64,000 bases of DNA from Henriciella sp. (lineage in GTDB: Bacteria > Pseudomonadota > Alphaproteobacteria > Caulobacterales > Hyphomonadaceae): positions 19,778 through 83,777 of the forward strand of contig JALUWJ010000075.1 of NCBI GenBank assembly GCA_027019605.1, read 5' to 3'. Position numbers and translations under genes: made by a program. Each line of letters opens with the position of its first letter. The first letter of the stretch is position 1. Below the pieces are notes generated by a model. The model was not told the origin of the DNA. It worked only from the letters and a program-made list of their open reading frames with translations, and ran no database searches. Shown here in pieces: positions 60,767-64,000 of this stretch.

Positions 60767-61687
60767 TTGGCCAAGATTAGTATCATCATAATCTCGTATA
60801 ATATGGCGCGCGAAGTTCCGCGAACTGTGACGTCGTTCTTGCCGCCATATCAGGTTGGCGTTTCGCCGGAAGATGTTGAGATTATCGTCATGGATAATGG
60901 GTCTCCACGCCCGATTGCCGACTCTATCCATCAAGCCTGGCCAGACAATGTCCGGTATCGGTTCGTGGAAGACGCTCACCCATCGCCCGCAAGAGCGTTG
61001 AACGAAGGGGTTGCAATGTCGACAGCCCCTCTGGTCTGCCCTGTTATCGACGGGGCGCGAATGGCCAGTCCAGGCTTGCTAAAGTGGGGACTGGAGGCGA
61101 CCCGCCATGAGCCCAGAGCATTTGCATCGACCGCCGGCTTTCATCTGGGGGAAACATTACAGCAAATCGCTGTTGAAGATGGGTATTGCCAGGAGGTCGA
61201 AGATGAGTTGCTGAAATCGATTAACTGGCCTGAAAACGGTTATCGATTGTTCGAGATCTGCGCTCTAGCTGGGTCATCACGTTATGGATGGTTTGGCTAT
61301 CTCAACGAATCCAACGCTCCGATCTTGCCGCGCGCGCTCTACGATGAGCTTGGCGGGTATGATGAGGCGTTCGACATTCCTGGCGGCGGTCTTGTGAACC
61401 TCGACTTTCTCAATCGATTGCTGCGCCTGCCGGACACGGTGTACTATTCCATTCTCGGCGAAGGGACCTTCCACCAGTTTCATCATGGCGTCACCACATC
61501 GCGGCGTGTGATCAAGCCCGAGGCAGACGGGGTGACGACGTGGGAAAAATACACGGCTCAGTATCGCAATATTCGGGGGGAAGACTACCGCCCACCCAAT
61601 CGAAAGCCCGTCCTAATTGGACAATTACCCGCGGAAGCAAACAAGATTGCAGCGCTCGGATTGGACAATCTAATCCAAGGTCGGTGA
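60767..61687 (+). CDS. Family 2 glycosyltransferase
   Basis: A 306-aa GT-A fold enzyme. I-S-I-I-I-I-S-Y-N-M near the start, V-M-D-N-G-S (about 43-48) as the nucleotide-sugar site, and V-I-D-G-A-R in the DXD position. A later E-L-G-G-Y-D-E-A-F-D is typical for GT2. Start TTG 60767 has AGGAG upstream. It is divergent from gspK and may glycosylate the same secreted product; the acceptor is unknown. Confidence 0.83.
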   Translation: MAKISIIIISYNMAREVPRTVTSFLPPYQVGVSPEDVEIIVMDNGSPRPIADSIHQAWPDNVRYRFVEDAHPSPARALNEGVAMSTAPLVCPVIDGARMASPGLLKWGLEATRHEPRAFASTAGFHLGETLQQIAVEDGYCQEVEDELLKSINWPENGYRLFEICALAGSSRYGWFGYLNESNAPILPRALYDELGGYDEAFDIPGGGLVNLDFLNRLLRLPDTVYYSILGEGTFHQFHHGVTTSRRVIKPEADGVTTWEKYTAQYRNIRGEDYRPPNRKPVLIGQLPAEANKIAALGLDNLIQGR

Positions 61688-61694
61688 CCTCGCT

Positions 61695-62768
61695 TTAAAA
61701 CAGTCCTTCAGCGCACACGCGGTTGCGGCCGAGTGATTTGGCTTTGTTCAGGGCTGTGTCGGCGGCTGTGATTAAATCCTCGACGGAGCGTCTGGATTTG
61801 AACGGCGCGATCCCGAATGAGGCGGTCGCTTCGAGTTGTGCTGCATGGAACTGGGAGGTCGACGCGCGGGCTTGTTCGAATTGGTGTTTGACGGCGACCA
61901 TCAAATTGTAGGCCGACATCACATCAATGTTTGGGAGGATAATGGCAAATTCGTCGCCGCCATATCTGGCGACAAGGTCTTGGCCTTTTGTGTTCTCGAA
62001 CAAGGTCGACGCGAATGTTTTGAGGACCTCATCGCCGGCTTGGTGTCCGAGATTGTCATTCACCGCTTTAAACTCATCCAGGTCGGCCAGAACCAGGCAG
62101 AAACGGCCGCCGGTGACTTCGGCATCTTCAATCTGTTCACGGATTCGATTCTCAAACGCGCGTCGGTTTGCGACGGAGGTGAGCGGGTCAAGCAAGCTTT
62201 GGCGGCGCGCCTGTTCCAGCTCTTCATTGAGCTTTTGAACTTTCTCTTGTGACTTTCGAAGGCCATCTGTCAGCCGCGTCGAGACGACAGACATTTTCTG
62301 GCTTTCGCTGATCAGTTGACCGAGGAGGGCTTTAACGTCTTCCCCGTCTACATTTTCCGTAGGGGTATCGGACAGATCGTCGAGCGTGGTCCTGAAATGG
62401 GCGTTTTGTGTCATGCCCGCCTGGAGCAGCTTTGAAACGTCTTGAATGCTGCTCTCGATCTCTTTTCCGATCGCTTCATTCTTCTGAACCGTCTGATTTG
62501 GGCTAATATGCTCGCGGTACAGCTCATTCAGTTCATACTGATCAAGTGCACCACCGCTGGCAATGATCTTGTCGACGGCGAGACGCAACGCTGACGGGGT
62601 TCGAGACACATAGGAATACCAGACAGCGTATGCGGTCGGGTCTGGCGCTGTGCCATGCTTCTGAATTTCATCGAAGGCGGCCTTGCAGTGCTTGAAAACA
62701 AGCATGCGCTCGCTCAGAGGGGTATTTTCCTCTGCATCGATTTCTTTTTTTTGCGCAGCCGACGCCAT
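61695..62768 (-). CDS. GGDEF diguanylate cyclase with N-terminal helical domain
   Basis: A 357-aa cytoplasmic protein that makes c-di-GMP. The C-terminal GGDEF domain is intact (A-R-Y-G-G-D-E-F near 268). The product-inhibition site RxxD upstream is K-G-Q-D, so the I-site is not canonical. The N-terminal helical region and a coiled coil (about 160-190) resemble the alphaproteobacterial DgcB-like layout. It converges with the glycosyltransferase gene. Confidence 0.9.
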   Translation of the reverse strand: MASAAQKKEIDAEENTPLSERMLVFKHCKAAFDEIQKHGTAPDPTAYAVWYSYVSRTPSALRLAVDKIIASGGALDQYELNELYREHISPNQTVQKNEAIGKEIESSIQDVSKLLQAGMTQNAHFRTTLDDLSDTPTENVDGEDVKALLGQLISESQKMSVVSTRLTDGLRKSQEKVQKLNEELEQARRQSLLDPLTSVANRRAFENRIREQIEDAEVTGGRFCLVLADLDEFKAVNDNLGHQAGDEVLKTFASTLFENTKGQDLVARYGGDEFAIILPNIDVMSAYNLMVAVKHQFEQARASTSQFHAAQLEATASFGIAPFKSRRSVEDLITAADTALNKAKSLGRNRVCAEGLF

Positions 62769-62885
62769 CGACAACCCCATCATGTTTGGACGAGATTCTT
62801 CTATCCAGGGTTGTTTTAATTAGAGTTAACTGAGCCCCACTCTTTGCATTCATTGCAGTGCAAAAATGTCGCGGACCAGATCGGA

Positions 62886-63281
62886 TCAGATTGGGTCTGC
62901 GAGGAAGAAAAGCCGCTTCGCCTCAGATCGCAAATATTGGTGAATCTCGTTTGGAAGCGTCTGAAATTCGGGAATCAGTCCGCCCAGAGGCCAAACAATC
63001 AATTCAGGCTGCCGAGCTTGAAGCGCCTCAAGGTCTTGTTTGATTTGGACCTTCGCATTCTCTGCAGTGGCGTGCGTAAACGGGGAAAACGGTGCCCAGC
63101 TGATCGAAATCGGGTGAGCATTGGGTTCGCCGCGCATCTGACGCGCAAGGCCGCGTTGGCCCTCTCGGGCAACATTGTCGCCATACACAAAGACAACATC
63201 TCTATTCGCGCGAACATCATCACGCGTCGTCCAAGTTTGACGTATGATATGCACTGTCTCGCGTGGAGAGTGGAGCGCCAT
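62886..63281 (-). CDS. Small conserved-looking protein of unknown function
   Basis: A 131-aa soluble protein. The segment V-F-V-Y-G-D-N-V-A-R-E-G-Q-R-G-L-A-R-Q-M-R-G (about 29-50) looks like a conserved nucleotide- or ADP-ribose-type loop, and I-V-W-P-L-G-G-L (near 95) follows. I do not recognise the family with certainty; similar proteins occur in phage and plasmid contexts. No obvious operon partner. Confidence 0.55.
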   Translation of the reverse strand: MALHSPRETVHIIRQTWTTRDDVRANRDVVFVYGDNVAREGQRGLARQMRGEPNAHPISISWAPFSPFTHATAENAKVQIKQDLEALQARQPELIVWPLGGLIPEFQTLPNEIHQYLRSEAKRLFFLADPI

Positions 63282-63410
63282 GATTTTGCATCCTGCTTGG
63301 TTAATCAGCAGGTCAAAAGCAAGTTACGGACCAATTCTATTTTAAGTAGTAATAATCCCTTAAGGATAAGGTCACGTTGACGTGAATGCGTCGGTGTTGC
63401 CGCGGTTTGT

Positions 63411-64000
63411 CTAGGACTCTTCGCGGCGTAAGTCTTCATTGATGCTCGCCAGGCGGACGCTGACAATATAGGCCTGTTGGGATTCCATATTTGCCATGAT
63501 CAGGCCGGCTTGTTCAGAGCTTAAGAGACGCAAGAACCCTGCCGCAAAGCTTGGATCCATCTGATCGAAAATCGTTGCCGCCTGGTCGGGTTTCATCGCG
63601 CCATACATCTGGGCCAGATGATTTAGGTCCTCACCCGCGAAGGCCTGCATGTCCTCCCAGCGGGTTTCCAGGCTGGCCTGCAGCGCTGTCAGGTCGGCGC
63701 GTGTCTCAGCGAGCTCGGCCTCAAGCGCTTGTAGCTCAAGCTCACGCGCGGCGAGGGCTTCGGTTTCTGTTTCAAGGCGCAATTGGTCGGCGGCGAGCGC
63801 TTCAGAAAGGTCTTCACTAAAGCAAATCTGGCCTTCAACAGGCAGGGCGGCTTTAGTGGCTTTGGCGTCTTCTGGCTTGGTTGAAACCGTTTCGACTTTC
63901 TCGTCTGAATCGGCTTCGCGAGCGTCAGCGACATTTGCAGGAACCAAACGCGTCGCCGCGCCGAGTGTGAACAGCACGCCCAGCGTTAAAAGGACATTGG
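63411..64000 (-). CDS. MotE-like flagellar chaperone (5' partial)
   Basis: Protein with an N-terminal hydrophobic segment running off the right window edge (upstream codons N-V-L-L-T-L-G are open), a long coiled coil (about 70-120) and a C-terminal MgtE_N-like domain with Y-G-A-M-K-P-D-Q-A-A-T-I-F-D-Q-M and L-M-x-N-M. This is the MotE architecture, a chaperone for the motility protein MotC in alphaproteobacteria. The start is outside the window. Confidence 0.75.
   Translation of the reverse strand, partial: NVLLTLGVLFTLGAATRLVPANVADAREADSDEKVETVSTKPEDAKATKAALPVEGQICFSEDLSEALAADQLRLETETEALAARELELQALEAELAETRADLTALQASLETRWEDMQAFAGEDLNHLAQMYGAMKPDQAATIFDQMDPSFAAGFLRLLSSEQAGLIMANMESQQAYIVSVRLASINEDLRREES

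Noticed and set aside
1..64000. CRISPR array, insertion sequence or rRNA operon
   Set aside because: I found no regularly spaced repeats, transposase-like frames or rRNA sequence anywhere in the window.

Overview
The window comes from an alphaproteobacterium. The trb-type conjugation genes, the MotE-like flagellar protein, the short-Q-loop bd oxidase and the overall gene style suggest a marine, possibly prosthecate lineage such as Hyphomonadaceae, but I cannot fix the genus. Two domains meet near 42.4 kb. On the left, up to about 42,400, is what looks like the right-hand part of an integrative conjugative element (ICE). On the right is apparently resident chromosome with a dispersed type II secretion locus.

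ICE backbone: the window opens inside trbL and continues trbF-trbG-trbI-DUF2274-DUF736 (1-4669), then a regulator that joins DUF6499-like and DUF2285-like parts (4975-5814). The other backbone part is a tyrosine recombinase (40896-42155) lying beside a 45-bp copy of the 3' part of an initiator tRNA-Met that starts at the anticodon loop (42357-42401). That fragment is the likely attachment site, so the intact tRNA gene and the other half of the element should lie left of this window.

ICE cargo 1 (5.9-23.8 kb) is a self-contained group 2a [NiFe] uptake hydrogenase island. It holds a DUF3422 gene, an NtrC/HupR-type activator, a small zinc-ribbon protein, a promoter region with repeated GCAAA-N5-TTTGC dyads, the small and large subunits, two paralogous four-cysteine (HiPIP-like) proteins, the maturation protease and a small unknown. 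After a terminator come a TPR protein, two tiny membrane proteins, a NifU-Rieske fusion and an NHL-repeat protein, then hypF-C-D-E, a nickel permease, a zinc-finger-less hypA and hypB. The genes mostly overlap or nearly touch. Group 2a enzymes include the high-affinity, atmospheric-H2-oxidising Huc type.

ICE cargo 2 (24-41 kb) handles sulfide and persulfide: DsrE-like and rhodanese proteins, an isoprenylcysteine methyltransferase-like membrane protein, 1-Cys peroxiredoxins, a cyanide-insensitive-type bd oxidase (cydAB plus a 42-aa DUF2474 protein) divergent from an NsrR-like Rrf2 regulator, a SulP permease, a rhodanese/phosphatase-SQR fusion, persulfide dioxygenase, a BigR/SqrR-like ArsR repressor, a YeeE/YedE pair, a Crp/Fnr regulator and another rhodanese. 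Together the cargo could feed the quinone pool from H2 and from sulfide and discharge it through an oxidase class known to tolerate sulfide and NO.

Resident part (42.4-64 kb): LysR, a medium-chain reductase and MAPEG lead into a type II secretion system whose genes (H, E, F, G, D, I, J, C, M, L, K) are scattered on both strands and interleaved with three sulfotransferases, an exostosin-like glycosyltransferase and a GT2 glycosyltransferase. In its middle is a monocistronic gene for a 514-aa secreted protein with its own near-consensus promoter and strong terminator, a plausible surface-protein substrate. A GGDEF protein, a small unknown and a 5'-partial motE-like gene close the window.
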